Below, one piece after another: positions 8,204 to 17,138 of a DNA stretch of 64,000 nucleotides. The position numbers and the translations under genes are program-made. The DNA is from Rhodoferax_B sp049316285 (lineage in GTDB: Bacteria; Pseudomonadota; Gammaproteobacteria; Burkholderiales; Burkholderiaceae_C), in assembly GCF_049316285.1 (NCBI RefSeq), contig NZ_JBMOXA010000011.1, forward strand, positions 62,001 to 126,000, written 5' to 3'. A model generated the notes under the pieces. The model was not told the DNA's origin. It did no database searches and saw only the letters and a program-made list of their open reading frames with translations. Each line of letters starts with the position of its first letter. Positions within the stretch are counted from its first letter, which is position 1.

Positions 8204-9109
8204 TCACTTGAACGAGCGGGTGACGAACTCGACCAACGCACGTACGCGCCCCGCGTTCTGCAGCCGTTGCGGGTAAACGGCGTAGATGTCTGCATCGGGG
8301 GTGTGGCACTGGGGCAAGACCTGCACCAGGCGCCCGCTTTTCAGGTGGCGCTCAATATCCCATTCGGCGCGCATCAGAATGCCATGGCCATCCAATGCCC
8401 AGTTCACGGCGACCTCTCCGTCATTGGTGGTGAGATTGCCTCTGGTTTTGACGGCCTCTGTGGTGCTCGCACGCCCCCGGCCACTGGTGAGCCGCCACAC
8501 ACCATAGGCTTCTTCGCCCTGGCGAATGCCTATGCAGTTGTGCTTCACCAGATCGCTTGGCACCTTGGGTGTGCCGCGCTTGGCAATGTACGCCGGCGAG
8601 GCGCACAATAGTCTGCGGTTGGGCGCGATGTGTTTGGCGATGACACGTGCATCCGGTGGTGCGCCGAAACGGATGCAGACGTCAAACGCATCTTCTGTGA
8701 GGGGCGGCGGGTTTACCGACAGTTGAAGTTGCACTTCCACATCGGGAAACGCCGACACAAATTTCGAGAGGATGGGGGCGACATGCATGCGCCCAAAGCC
8801 CAGGGTTGCGTTGACGCGCAGCAAGCCTTTCGCGGACGCCTTGGCACCACTGATCAATTGCGCCATGTCGTCGATTTCACTGAGGATGCGGCGCGCGTGT
8901 TCGAGATAGACCTCACCCTCCGGCGTCAGGCTCATGCGGCGTGTGGTGCGACTGACCAGAGATACACCCACGCGAGACTCCATCAAGGCCAGGTGTTTGC
9001 TCACGGCCGGCGTTGAAATGCCCAGTTCGCGTGCGGCAGCGCTCAGACTTCCGGCAGAGGCAATGGCCGAGAAAAAGCCGAGGTCAGCAGCTTGAATGGC
9101 ATTCGGCAT
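8204..9109 (-). CDS. LysR-family transcriptional regulator
   Basis: The 301-residue LysR protein has a helix-turn-helix at about residues 8-65 (GSLSAAARELGISTPAVSKH) and an effector domain with the PBP2 CrgA-like look (CIRFGAPPDARVIAKHI). It is divergent from the tartrate/D-malate dehydrogenase gene at 9221, with a 111-bp spacer carrying a near-perfect palindrome. By analogy with regulators of ttuC/dmlA genes it probably responds to a hydroxy-dicarboxylate such as tartrate or malate. This is inferred from context. Confidence 0.88.
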   Translation of the reverse strand: MPNAIQAADLGFFSAIASAGSLSAAARELGISTPAVSKHLALMESRVGVSLVSRTTRRMSLTPEGEVYLEHARRILSEIDDMAQLISGAKASAKGLLRVNATLGFGRMHVAPILSKFVSAFPDVEVQLQLSVNPPPLTEDAFDVCIRFGAPPDARVIAKHIAPNRRLLCASPAYIAKRGTPKVPSDLVKHNCIGIRQGEEAYGVWRLTSGRGRASTTEAVKTRGNLTTNDGEVAVNWALDGHGILMRAEWDIERHLKSGRLVQVLPQCHTPDADIYAVYPQRLQNAGRVRALVEFVTRSFK

Positions 9110-9124
9110 GGTGCGGGTCCATTG

Positions 9125-9139
9125 TTAACTTCAAGTAAA
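9125..9139. promoter_or_regulatory. Candidate LysR box (T-N11-A palindrome)
   Basis: TTAACTT-C-AAGTAAA is a 15-bp near-perfect palindrome (6 of 7 arm bases match) that fits the T-N11-A rule of LysR sites. It lies 15 bp from the regulator start codon and about 80 bp upstream of the dehydrogenase gene, as expected for an autorepression/activation site. Confidence 0.5.
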
Positions 9140-9220
9140 TATTGGATTGACTTTAGCGGCATCCCCGCAGGGTGTCGAGTCCTTACAGTCACGCCATCCA
9201 TCAGCAGTCGGAGACCCTCC

Positions 9221-10309
9221 ATGAAGACATACCGCATCGCAACAATTCCCGGCGATGGCATAGGCAAAGAAGTTGTACCGGCGGGCCAGGAGGTGCTGGA
9301 AGCCCTGGCACGTTCCAGCACACAATTCAGGTTCGAGTTTGAGAACTTCGGCTGGGGCGGCGACTGGTTCCGCGCCCATGGTGTGATGATGCCGGACAAC
9401 GGCCTGGACGCGCTGCGCGACAAGGACGCCATACTGTTCGGCTCGGCGGGCGACCCGCACATCCCCGACCACATCACCCTCTGGGGCCTGCGCCTGAAAA
9501 TCTGCCAGGGCTTCGACCAGTACGCCAACGTGCGCCCCACACGCATCCTGCCTGGAATCGACGGCCCCCTGAAGCGTTGCGGCCCGGACGACCTGAACTG
9601 GGTCATCGTGCGGGAAAACTCCGAGGGTGAATACGCCGGCGTGGGTGGCCGTGTCCACCAAGGCCACCCCATAGAAGCTGCCACCGACGTTTCGATGATG
9701 ACCCGCGCCGGCGTGGAGCGCATCATGCGCTTCGCCTTCAAGCTGGCCCAGTCACGTCCACGCAAGCTGCTGACCGTTGTCACCAAGAGCAATGCGCAAC
9801 GCCATGCCATGGTGATGTGGGACGAGATCGCGGTGCAGATCGCCAAGGAGTTCCCCGACGTCAAATGGGACAAGGAACTGGTCGACGCCGCCACGGCGCG
9901 CATGGTCAACCGCCCGGCCACGCTGGACACCATAGTCGCCACCAATTTACACGCCGATATCCTGAGCGACCTGGCGGCGGCCCTGGCCGGCAGCCTGGGC
10001 ATTGCGCCCACCGGCAACATCGATCCCGAACACCGCTACCCCTCGATGTTTGAGCCCATCCATGGCTCGGCTTTCGACATCATGGGCAAGGGCCTGGCCA
10101 ACCCGGTGGGCACGTTCTGGTCGGTGGTCATGCTGCTGGAGCACCTGGGTGAGGTGCAAGCCGCAGCACAGCTCATGCGGGCGGTGGAAAGTGTCACCGC
10201 CAACCCGGCACTGCATACCGGCGACCTGGGGGGCAAGGCGACCACGGCGCAAGTGACGCAGGCTGTGTGCCAGCAATTGAGCGCGCCGCCGCAGCGCAAG
10301 CTTGCCTAG
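9221..10309 (+). CDS. ttuC: Tartrate dehydrogenase/decarboxylase or D-malate dehydrogenase (isocitrate/isopropylmalate DH family)
   Basis: The 362-residue protein belongs to the isocitrate/isopropylmalate dehydrogenase family. It begins MKTYRIATIPGDGIGKEV and has the substrate-loop region ICQGFDQYANVRP, the metal-binding NLHADILSDL motif, and PIHGSAFDIMGKG near the NAD site. The wording of these motifs (for example GVGGRVHQG) matches the tartrate dehydrogenase/D-malate dehydrogenase subgroup rather than LeuB. The reaction is NAD-dependent oxidation, with decarboxylation, of D-malate or tartrate in the cytosol. I chose the ATG at 9221 because it begins the conserved IPGDGIG strand. It is followed by a Bug protein and a Tct two-component system and permease, consistent with uptake and oxidation of one hydroxy-acid. 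TtuC and DmlA cannot be told apart from sequence alone. Confidence 0.82.
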   Translation: MKTYRIATIPGDGIGKEVVPAGQEVLEALARSSTQFRFEFENFGWGGDWFRAHGVMMPDNGLDALRDKDAILFGSAGDPHIPDHITLWGLRLKICQGFDQYANVRPTRILPGIDGPLKRCGPDDLNWVIVRENSEGEYAGVGGRVHQGHPIEAATDVSMMTRAGVERIMRFAFKLAQSRPRKLLTVVTKSNAQRHAMVMWDEIAVQIAKEFPDVKWDKELVDAATARMVNRPATLDTIVATNLHADILSDLAAALAGSLGIAPTGNIDPEHRYPSMFEPIHGSAFDIMGKGLANPVGTFWSVVMLLEHLGEVQAAAQLMRAVESVTANPALHTGDLGGKATTAQVTQAVCQQLSAPPQRKLA

Positions 10310-10355
10310 CCGTTGCTTTACAGCGCTGCTTGAAAAAAATAAAAGGAGACAAGAC

Positions 10356-11333
10356 ATGGACAGCAAAGCAATCGACCCACGCAAGGCCTTGACGGCCATC
10401 GCGTTGGGCTTGACCACCGCCTTTGCCTGCGCACAGGAGTTCCCCAGCAAGCCGGTCACTTTGGTCGTGCCATTCCCGCCCGGCGGCAGCTCCGATGTGT
10501 TGGCGCGGGCATTGACCGAAAAGTTGTCGGCAGGCCTGGGCCAACCCGTCATCGTGGAAAGCCGCCCCGGTGCCGGCGCAACACTGGGGGCTGCTTATGT
10601 GGCCACGGCCAAGCCCGATGGTTATACCTTGCTGATGGGTGCGGTGCACCACGCCATCGCCACCAGCGTCTACAAAAAACTGCCCTACGATTTTGAGAAG
10701 AGTTTTGCGCCTGTCACCACCGTGGCGCTGGTGCCCAATGTGTTGGTGATCAACGCCAAATCGCCGGTCACCGATGTCAAGGGATTGGTCGCAGAAGCCA
10801 AGACAGCGAAAGACAAGCTGGCCTTTGGCTCAAACGGCAATGGCACGTTGCAGCATCTGGTGGGCACACAGTTCGCGGCGATGACCGGCATTGAATTGCT
10901 GCACGTGCCCTACAAGGGCAGCGCGCCGCTGACCACGGATCTGCTGGGCGGCCAGGTGGCCATGTCGTTCGACACCATCACGCCCGTGGTGCCGTTTATC
11001 AAGAGCGGCAAGCTGCGCGCCCTGGCCGTGACAACGGCCAAACGTTCCAGCACCTTGCCCGATGTGCCCACCCTTGAAGAGTCCGGTCTAAAGGGTTTTG
11101 ACCAAGGCACCTGGTTCGGCATTCTGGCCCCGGCCGGCACACCCAGGGATGTGGTGGCCAAACTGAACGCTGAGATGGTGAAGATCATCCAGTCGCCGGA
11201 CTTCCAGAAACGTATGGCCGACATAGGCGCCGAACCCGTTGGCAACTCGCCGGCCCAGATGGCCGAGCAGATCAAGGCCGACACCAGCAAGTACGCCAAG
11301 CTGGTGAAAGACGCCAACGTCGTCATAGACTGA
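10356..11333 (+). CDS. tctC: Bug/TctC-family tricarboxylate-type solute-binding protein
   Basis: The 325-residue periplasmic binding protein starts at an ATG with a strong AAAAGGAG Shine-Dalgarno. A signal peptide (about residues 10-26, ending ACAQ) precedes the Bug signatures FPSKPVTLVVPFPPGGSSD, IVESRPGAG and AKPDGYTLL. It lies 46 nt after the dehydrogenase gene and upstream of response regulator, kinase and tctB/tctA genes on the same strand. It is therefore the best candidate for the binding component of that transporter. Bug proteins bind carboxylates in a cleft; the ligand is probably the dehydrogenase substrate or a relative. Confidence 0.87.
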   Translation: MDSKAIDPRKALTAIALGLTTAFACAQEFPSKPVTLVVPFPPGGSSDVLARALTEKLSAGLGQPVIVESRPGAGATLGAAYVATAKPDGYTLLMGAVHHAIATSVYKKLPYDFEKSFAPVTTVALVPNVLVINAKSPVTDVKGLVAEAKTAKDKLAFGSNGNGTLQHLVGTQFAAMTGIELLHVPYKGSAPLTTDLLGGQVAMSFDTITPVVPFIKSGKLRALAVTTAKRSSTLPDVPTLEESGLKGFDQGTWFGILAPAGTPRDVVAKLNAEMVKIIQSPDFQKRMADIGAEPVGNSPAQMAEQIKADTSKYAKLVKDANVVID

Positions 11334-11624
11334 GCAGCATCGCTTTCATGGGGCGATGGCGCTGCCAGCGCGCACCGCCTCGGTCCACGGCCCAGCGTGT
11401 GCTTGCGTCCGGCCGCAATGGGCTTGCGGTCGGTAAGTGTCGCGATCAGGTTTCCAGGCTTTTGCCATGCATCGACACGATTCGGCATCTGGAGCGAGAA
11501 TTCGCCATCGTTTTGCGTGGGTTTTGCCGGTGATGCCGATGCCATCTCCGGAAAATCCAGCGCGTGTGCCCCGGGCCACGCCGCGCGATGACTGGCGTTT
11601 CCTCTCTGAAGACCGTGAACTGAT

Positions 11625-12308
11625 ATGCGCTTATTACTGGTAGAAGACGAAGCCGAAATGGCGGCATGGCTGTTGCGCGCCTTCAAGCAAAGCGGCTATG
11701 TGCCAGACCATGCGCCGGATGCTGTCACGGCCGAATCGCTGCTGGCGGGCAACAACTACGACGTGGTGGTGCTGGACCTGCGCCTGCCCGACAAACACGG
11801 TCTGGCCGTGCTGGCCGATCAGCGCAAGGCTGGCAACCGTACACCGGTGTTGATCCTGACGGCGCAAGGCGCTTTGCAAGACCGTGTCAAAGGACTGAAC
11901 CTAGGCGCCGATGACTTTCTCACCAAACCTTTCGAGATCGAAGAGCTGGAAGCGCGCCTGACGGCGCTGGTGCGGCGCAGCCGGGGCAACGTACAGACGG
12001 TCTTGCAATGTGGTTCCTTGTCTTGCGCCAGTGACAGCCGCGCCTTCACACTGGGCGGCAAGCTGCTGCAGCTCACACCGCGCGAGAGTGCGGCCTTGTC
12101 GGTTTTGCTGGCGCGCAGTGGAACGCCGGTGGAGAAGTCGCTGCTGTCCGGCAAGGTGTTTCCGGTGGCCAGCAGTGCTGGACCGGATGCGATTGAGCTG
12201 GTGCTGCACCGCCTGCGCCGCAAGCTGGCCGGTGGCGATGTACGCATCGTCACCGTGCGCGGCCTGGGCTATATGCTGGAGAGCATGGCGGACGCCACAC
12301 CGCTATGA
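11625..12308 (+). CDS. tctD: OmpR-family response regulator (TctD-like)
   Basis: This is a 227-residue response regulator. The receiver domain (about residues 1-115) has the acidic pocket ED at residues 8-9, the phospho-acceptor Asp51 in VVVLDLRLPD and the conserved Lys in FLTKPF. An OmpR-type winged helix follows (about 130-220; VLHRLRRKL). The last codons overlap the kinase gene by 4 nt, so the pair is translationally coupled. Position between a tctC-like gene and tctB/tctA suggests it activates tricarboxylate-type uptake, as TctD does in Salmonella. It starts 291 nt after the binding-protein gene, and nothing else recognisable lies in that gap. Confidence 0.9.
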   Translation: MRLLLVEDEAEMAAWLLRAFKQSGYVPDHAPDAVTAESLLAGNNYDVVVLDLRLPDKHGLAVLADQRKAGNRTPVLILTAQGALQDRVKGLNLGADDFLTKPFEIEELEARLTALVRRSRGNVQTVLQCGSLSCASDSRAFTLGGKLLQLTPRESAALSVLLARSGTPVEKSLLSGKVFPVASSAGPDAIELVLHRLRRKLAGGDVRIVTVRGLGYMLESMADATPL

Positions 12309-13846
12309 AAGTCCTGCGTACCGATCCCGATCGGTTCGGCATCCGTGCGCGCCTGCTGACCCTGCTGCTGCCGGGCATTCTCGGGCTGCTGGTTCTGGAC
12401 AGTTGGAACGACTACCGCGCCCTGCGCAACCTGGTGCAGGACACTTACGATCAATCAATGCTGGAGTCGGCCACCACGCTGCGCAGCCGTGTGTCGCTGG
12501 CGGCCGATGGTGCGTTTCGGCTGGAGGCGCCGTTTGTTTCTCCGGTAGCGGAGGATGTGGCGCATGCGGGTGCTGCTCCGCAAAAGTTCTGGCATGTGGC
12601 GGTGACGCCGCAGCGTGCAGCGGTTTCACCCCCCGCCGCCGCATCGAATCCAGTCATCCTGCTGGGCGAAGCCGATCTGCCTGCGCCGCCCTTGCCACCC
12701 GCAGCACCGCCCACCGTAGGCCCCTCGGGTGCCATTTGGTACGACAGTTATTACCGTGGCCAATCGGTGCGTGTGGTGGCCTTGCAGAGCCAACTGCGCG
12801 ATCAACGCGGCCGGCCCTACGACTTGCTGGTCCAGTTGGCCGAAAGCACCGGGCCGCGCGACCGTGTGCAAGCGGCTTCGTCAGAGCAGGCCTTGCTGCG
12901 CGACACACGTATGCTGCTGGTGGTGATATTGCTGGTGTGGTTGGGGGTGACCTGGTCCTTGCATCCCCTGGAGAAGCTGCGCAAATCCGTCCTGGACAGC
13001 AAGGGGCACGAGCTGCAGCCCTTGGACACCAGTGGTGTGCCGCATGAGGTAGCCCCCCTGGTGGCGGCCATCAACCTGCACGTTGCGCGCTACCGTGAAC
13101 TGCTGGACCAGCAGTCGCAGTTTCTCGCCGATGCCTCGCACCAGTTGCGCACGCCACTGGCCATCATGTTGACCCAGGCCGGCGTGGCATTGAGGGAAAA
13201 AGACGCCGACAAGGTGCAGCAGACCCTGCGCGCCATCGTCGCGCAGATTGCGCGCAGCCGGCGTTTGTGTGAACAGCTGCTGTCGCTGGCCGATGCTCAT
13301 GACAGTGCTGCTCCGGTAGATGCACCGGTGCTGGTGGACCTCAACCACATCGCCAAAGAAGTGGTGCTGCAGTACCTGACCCTGGCGCACGAGAAACAGC
13401 AGGACCTCGGCTGGGTGGACGCGCGGGATCAAGCCGATGTGTGTGTGGCGCGACCAGACGAGATGGCCGTGCCGGTGCTTGCGCGGGCGCTGGAACTGCA
13501 CGAAAGCCTGGCCAACCTGGTGCACAACGCCATCGTCTACACCCCGGTGGGCGGGCGTATCACCGTCAAGGTTTACACCCACGAAGGCAGGGCTTTGGCC
13601 GAGGTCAGCGACAACGGTCCGGGCATTGCCGAGGCGCTGCGTGAAGTTGTTTTTGAACGCTTTCAGCAAGGCACAGCCGACCCGGCCAAATCGTCGCGAA
13701 CCGGCTCACGCGGTTCGGGCCTTGGCCTGGCGATTGCACGCGCCTACGCCAGGCGCAATGGCGGCGACATCAGCCTGGCCGATGCCACCGCGGAGGCCAA
13801 TACCAGCGGCTTGCGCGCCACCTTGCAGCTTACTTTGGTGACTTGA
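12305..13846 (+). CDS. tctE: Sensor histidine kinase (TctE-like)
   Basis: This 513-residue membrane kinase has two transmembrane segments (about residues 17-35 and 200-220) enclosing a periplasmic sensor region with a Pro/Ala-rich insert. Then come a dimerisation/phospho-acceptor helix with His279 (ASHQLRTPLA) and an ATPase domain with N box (SLANLVHNAI), G1 (VSDNGPGIAEA) and G2 (GSGLGLAIARAYA). It pairs with the overlapping response regulator. By analogy with TctE it detects a periplasmic tricarboxylate or dicarboxylate. The Pro-rich stretch around residues 100-140 is longer than in the usual TctE. Confidence 0.9.
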   Translation: MKVLRTDPDRFGIRARLLTLLLPGILGLLVLDSWNDYRALRNLVQDTYDQSMLESATTLRSRVSLAADGAFRLEAPFVSPVAEDVAHAGAAPQKFWHVAVTPQRAAVSPPAAASNPVILLGEADLPAPPLPPAAPPTVGPSGAIWYDSYYRGQSVRVVALQSQLRDQRGRPYDLLVQLAESTGPRDRVQAASSEQALLRDTRMLLVVILLVWLGVTWSLHPLEKLRKSVLDSKGHELQPLDTSGVPHEVAPLVAAINLHVARYRELLDQQSQFLADASHQLRTPLAIMLTQAGVALREKDADKVQQTLRAIVAQIARSRRLCEQLLSLADAHDSAAPVDAPVLVDLNHIAKEVVLQYLTLAHEKQQDLGWVDARDQADVCVARPDEMAVPVLARALELHESLANLVHNAIVYTPVGGRITVKVYTHEGRALAEVSDNGPGIAEALREVVFERFQQGTADPAKSSRTGSRGSGLGLAIARAYARRNGGDISLADATAEANTSGLRATLQLTLVT

Positions 13847-14054
13847 TACCGCTGCCTGAAGGACGCCTCATCGCCTGCGGAAAACACCTATCCATCGGTT
13901 AGTGATAACACGTATTTTGCGGCTAGCTGTCTGAAACGAAAGCCGTTTGGAAGCCTCGCTTTCTACTATCCGCTCCCATACTTTTGGAGACCCGGATGGA
14001 CCTTTCCCGTTCAAACACAACGCCCCGTGTGGCGCAGCCCAGGAGCTGCCTGCC

Positions 14055-14489
14055 ATGAATTTCAGTAACCGCAACTTCGTCCGCGGCTTGTTCCTCATGG
14101 CGATTGCCGTGCTTTTCGGCACGGTGGCCACGAAGTACTCCATCGGTGAACTCAGCCGCTCCGGCCCAGGCATGTTCCCGCTGCTGGTGAGCTGCTTTTT
14201 GTTTGTGATTGGTTTGCTGCAAGCCGTGCGCGCGCACTTTGTGGCGCCGGTGCCGCTGGACTACAGCGTGAAAAACATCCTGGTGATTCTGGCCAGCCTG
14301 GTAGGCTTTGCGCTGATCTCCGAATACCTCAACATGATTGTGGCCATCGTCTACCTGGTGTTCTGCTCCACGCTGGCAGGTACCTCGTATTCGGTGTCGC
14401 GCAACATCAAGATCAGCATTGGCCTGGTCCTGGTGGCTTTTGCCTTCAAAGAATTCCTCGGCCTGAGTTTGCCGCTGTACGGAGGCTGA
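14055..14489 (+). CDS. tctB: Tripartite tricarboxylate transporter small membrane subunit TctB
   Basis: The 144-residue protein has four hydrophobic segments, as in TctB. The start at 14055 is preceded by AGGAG at 14041. The family motif region SRSGPGMFPLLV is present at about residues 34-45. It forms the membrane part of the tripartite tricarboxylate transporter with TctA, encoded 6 nt downstream. The role of TctB is structural; the substrate is set by the binding protein. Confidence 0.9.
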   Translation: MNFSNRNFVRGLFLMAIAVLFGTVATKYSIGELSRSGPGMFPLLVSCFLFVIGLLQAVRAHFVAPVPLDYSVKNILVILASLVGFALISEYLNMIVAIVYLVFCSTLAGTSYSVSRNIKISIGLVLVAFAFKEFLGLSLPLYGG

Positions 14490-14495
14490 GCGATC

Positions 14496-16016
14496 ATGGA
14501 TGTTCTACACAATCTCGCGTTCGGGTTTGAGCACGCACTGACCTGGCAAAACCTGTTGTACTGCGCGCTGGGGTGCACGGTTGGCACCCTCATCGGGCTG
14601 CTGCCCGGCCTGGGCCCGCTGTCGACCATCAGCCTGTTGCTGCCCTTGACCTATTCCATCCCCACGGGGGGGGCACTGATCATGTTGGCCGGTATCTACT
14701 ACGGGGCGCAATACGGCGACAGCGTGAGTGCCATCACCATGAAGATTCCGCACGCCAGCAGCATCGTGGCATGTATAGACGGCTACCAGATGACGCTCAA
14801 AGGCAAGACCGGCCTGGCCTTGTTCACCGCAGGCATCTCCAGCTTCATTGGTGGTACGGTGGCCATCATCGTGTTGTCGACCATGGCTCCCGCACTGGGC
14901 GAGGTGGGCTTTCTGTTTGGCCCCGCAGACTATTGCGCACTGATGCTGTTGGGCTTCTTCTGCGTGAGTTTTGTGAGTGCTGGTAGCCTGCTCAACGGCC
15001 TGGCCATGGCCATGGTGGGTGTGCTGCTGGGCATGGTGGGCACGGACGTGAACAGTGGTGTGGCGCGCTACACCATGGACCTGCCTTTCCTGATGGATGG
15101 CATTGGCTTGATCAGCATTGCGCTGGGTTGTTTTGGTATTGCCGAGGTGGTGAAGAACCTCGACAACAAAAACGTGCTCACGCCGTTCAACGGCAAGATC
15201 AAACTCATGCCCACCTGGCCCGAGTTCAAACGCATCATCCCCAGCGCGCTGCGCGGCAGTGTGATCGGCTCCATCCTGGGCATCCTGCCCGGCGGCGGCC
15301 CCACCATTGCCCAGTTCGCGGCGTATGCAGCCGACAAGAAGTTCAGCAAGTACAAACACGAAATCGGCACGGGTTGCATTGAAGGTGTGGCCGGTCAAGC
15401 GGCTGCCGATGAAGCCGCTGCACGTACCAGCTTCATCCCGCTGATGGCCATTGGCATTCCGGAAAACGCCGTGATGGCCTTGATGATGGCGGCCTTCATC
15501 GTCAAGGGCATACAGCCCGGTCCGAACATGATTGCCACACACCCTGACTTGTTCTGGGGCCTGGTCGCCAGCATGTGGGTGGGCAACTGCTTCCTGGTGG
15601 TGCTGAACGTGCCACTGGTGCGTTACTGGTTGTCGGTGTTCAAGATCCCTTACACCGTGTTGTTTCCGGCGATTCTGTTCTTCTGCTGCATTGGTACCTT
15701 CAGTATCAACAACAGCCTGGACGACATCTTCACCACCTCGGTGTTTGGTTTGATTGGTTACCTGTTCCTGCGTTTGGACATGGAAGCCGCGCCGCTGATG
15801 CTGGGCTTCATCCTGGGCCCCATGCTGGAAGAGAACTTCCGCCGCACCATGCTGCTCAGCCGTGGCAGCTTTGAGGTGTTTGTCACGCGTCCGATCAGCG
15901 GCACCCTGTTGGGCGTGATTGCACTGGTCATCGTGTGGCAAAGCGTGTTGTTCTTGAAAAATATGCGCAAGGGCTCACCGCCTGTGGTGGAAGAGGCGGC
16001 GGCCGTGCCCGGCTAA
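14496..16016 (+). CDS. tctA: Tripartite tricarboxylate transporter large permease TctA
   Basis: This 506-residue, highly hydrophobic protein has about 11-12 membrane segments. Family motifs include GLLPGLGPLSTISLLLP near residue 40, YGAQYGDSVSAI near 75 and a second ILPGGGPTIAQFAAY near 265, the inverted-repeat motifs of TctA. It is the proton- or sodium-coupled permease channel of the TTT family. It is very tightly linked to tctB, and it is the only TTT permease in the window although three Bug binding proteins are encoded. It ends 6 nt from the convergent cytochrome gene. Confidence 0.93.
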   Translation: MDVLHNLAFGFEHALTWQNLLYCALGCTVGTLIGLLPGLGPLSTISLLLPLTYSIPTGGALIMLAGIYYGAQYGDSVSAITMKIPHASSIVACIDGYQMTLKGKTGLALFTAGISSFIGGTVAIIVLSTMAPALGEVGFLFGPADYCALMLLGFFCVSFVSAGSLLNGLAMAMVGVLLGMVGTDVNSGVARYTMDLPFLMDGIGLISIALGCFGIAEVVKNLDNKNVLTPFNGKIKLMPTWPEFKRIIPSALRGSVIGSILGILPGGGPTIAQFAAYAADKKFSKYKHEIGTGCIEGVAGQAAADEAAARTSFIPLMAIGIPENAVMALMMAAFIVKGIQPGPNMIATHPDLFWGLVASMWVGNCFLVVLNVPLVRYWLSVFKIPYTVLFPAILFFCCIGTFSINNSLDDIFTTSVFGLIGYLFLRLDMEAAPLMLGFILGPMLEENFRRTMLLSRGSFEVFVTRPISGTLLGVIALVIVWQSVLFLKNMRKGSPPVVEEAAAVPG

Positions 16017-16022
16017 GGTTGT

Positions 16023-16943
16023 CTACTTGGCGGGGCTGCGCAGCGAACTCAGGTACGCGTGCAGCGCCCGCACATCGGTCTCGCTCATGGCGCCCAAGGA
16101 CTCGAATGGCATCACTTTGACTGCCGAGCCGTCTGGGCGCTTTCCCGTTTTGAAGAGTTTGAGCAGCGCATCCGCATCGGGGTAGCGCTGCAGCGCCGAG
16201 TCGGCACCGGGCGCTAGCCTGGAGGCCGGTGGCCAATCGGGTGGGCCGCCGGGCACGCGGCCACCGGCCAGCTGCGGGCCGTGGCAGCCCAGGCACATAT
16301 TCGCCACATACCGGCCATGCGCAACGGTATCGCCCTGCGGCAAGGGAGTTTGCGGCGGCAGGTTGTGGTCTATCTTCGCGGCCGCGTCTTGAATCATGCC
16401 AAACCCATACAGCGCCCGCACCGGCAGCGGAAGCTGTACCAGGCCCACCAGGCCTTGGTCGCTTGCGGGCATGTGGCGCAGCCAGGCCACCAGGGCGGCC
16501 AGGTCGTCATTGGTCAAACGGTTGTAGTCCTCGCTGGGCATGATCAGCAGCGGCCGTCCCTGCGGATGCACGCCGTGGCGTATGCTGCGCACCCAGTCTT
16601 CGGGGCGGTAGCTGGTTGTCACACTGCCGGCCCCGGGGCTGATGTGTGGGCCGACGATTTTCATGCCATTGGGGTCGTCGAGAAACACCCGGCCCTTGCC
16701 GTCGGCGCCGTGGCAATCCACACAGCCGCGCGAGGCGTAGAGGTAGCGGCCACGCTCTATGGCCGCGGGGTCGTCGCTCAGGACCACCGCTTGCACGTTC
16801 ACGTCGATGCGGCGCTGCATCTTGCGCTGCGCCAGCTCCAGGCCCAGCCAGACTGTGCCTGCGGCCAGCAGCAACAAAACCAATAGCGCCAGGCCTATGC
16901 GCTTGAGCCACCTGCCGGCGCGCGGGCTCATGCGGCGCTCCAC
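16023..16943 (-). CDS. Membrane-anchored diheme cytochrome c
   Basis: The 306-residue protein has an N-terminal hydrophobic anchor (about residues 16-37). Two class I cytochrome c domains carry the haem motifs CVDCH (residues 74-78) and CLGCH (217-221), each followed by a candidate Met ligand (for example IMPSE near 135 and VMPFES near 278). It resembles the diheme cytochromes that accept electrons from membrane dehydrogenases such as alcohol or gluconate dehydrogenase. No dehydrogenase partner is adjacent. It is monocistronic, convergent with tctA, and downstream of the terminator that ends the aromatic operon. An alternative start is 4 codons further in. Confidence 0.85.
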   Translation of the reverse strand: MERRMSPRAGRWLKRIGLALLVLLLLAAGTVWLGLELAQRKMQRRIDVNVQAVVLSDDPAAIERGRYLYASRGCVDCHGADGKGRVFLDDPNGMKIVGPHISPGAGSVTTSYRPEDWVRSIRHGVHPQGRPLLIMPSEDYNRLTNDDLAALVAWLRHMPASDQGLVGLVQLPLPVRALYGFGMIQDAAAKIDHNLPPQTPLPQGDTVAHGRYVANMCLGCHGPQLAGGRVPGGPPDWPPASRLAPGADSALQRYPDADALLKLFKTGKRPDGSAVKVMPFESLGAMSETDVRALHAYLSSLRSPAK

Positions 16944-17036
16944 GTTGTTAGCTTGGGATCTTGCGCAAGAATGGAAAGCAACATCGCAATACTCCTTCGA
17001 TTTGATAAATCAAGCAAAGTCGATTCGCAAATACAA

Positions 17037-17075
17037 GAGCCAGGCTGCGGCCTTTGATAGACCGCAGACTGGCTC
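17037..17075 (-). terminator. Intrinsic terminator hairpin after the aromatic-operon Bug gene
   Basis: A 14-bp stem with one mismatch (GAGCCAGGCTGCGG at 17037-17050 against CCGCAGACTGGCTC at 17062-17075) encloses an 11-nt loop. On the minus strand it is followed by TTGTATTTG. It lies 63 nt beyond the stop of the minus-strand Bug gene and before the cytochrome gene, so it most likely ends the operon that starts at 22571. Confidence 0.65.
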
Positions 17076-17138
17076 CGGAAGCGAATGCTGCGATGAAGCC
17101 TGGCGTCTTGTCAATCGCCAAGCGGTGGGTGTGGGTTG

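Noticed and set aside
14505..15941. Long His/Gln-rich open frame antisense to tctA
   Set aside because: TctA is unambiguous here. The His/Gln-rich composition is the usual shadow of hydrophobic codons read on the other strand.
17000..17014. TTGAT-AA-ATCAA, similar to an FNR box, upstream of the cytochrome gene
   Set aside because: The half-sites are separated by 2 bp, not the 4 bp an FNR/CRP site needs.
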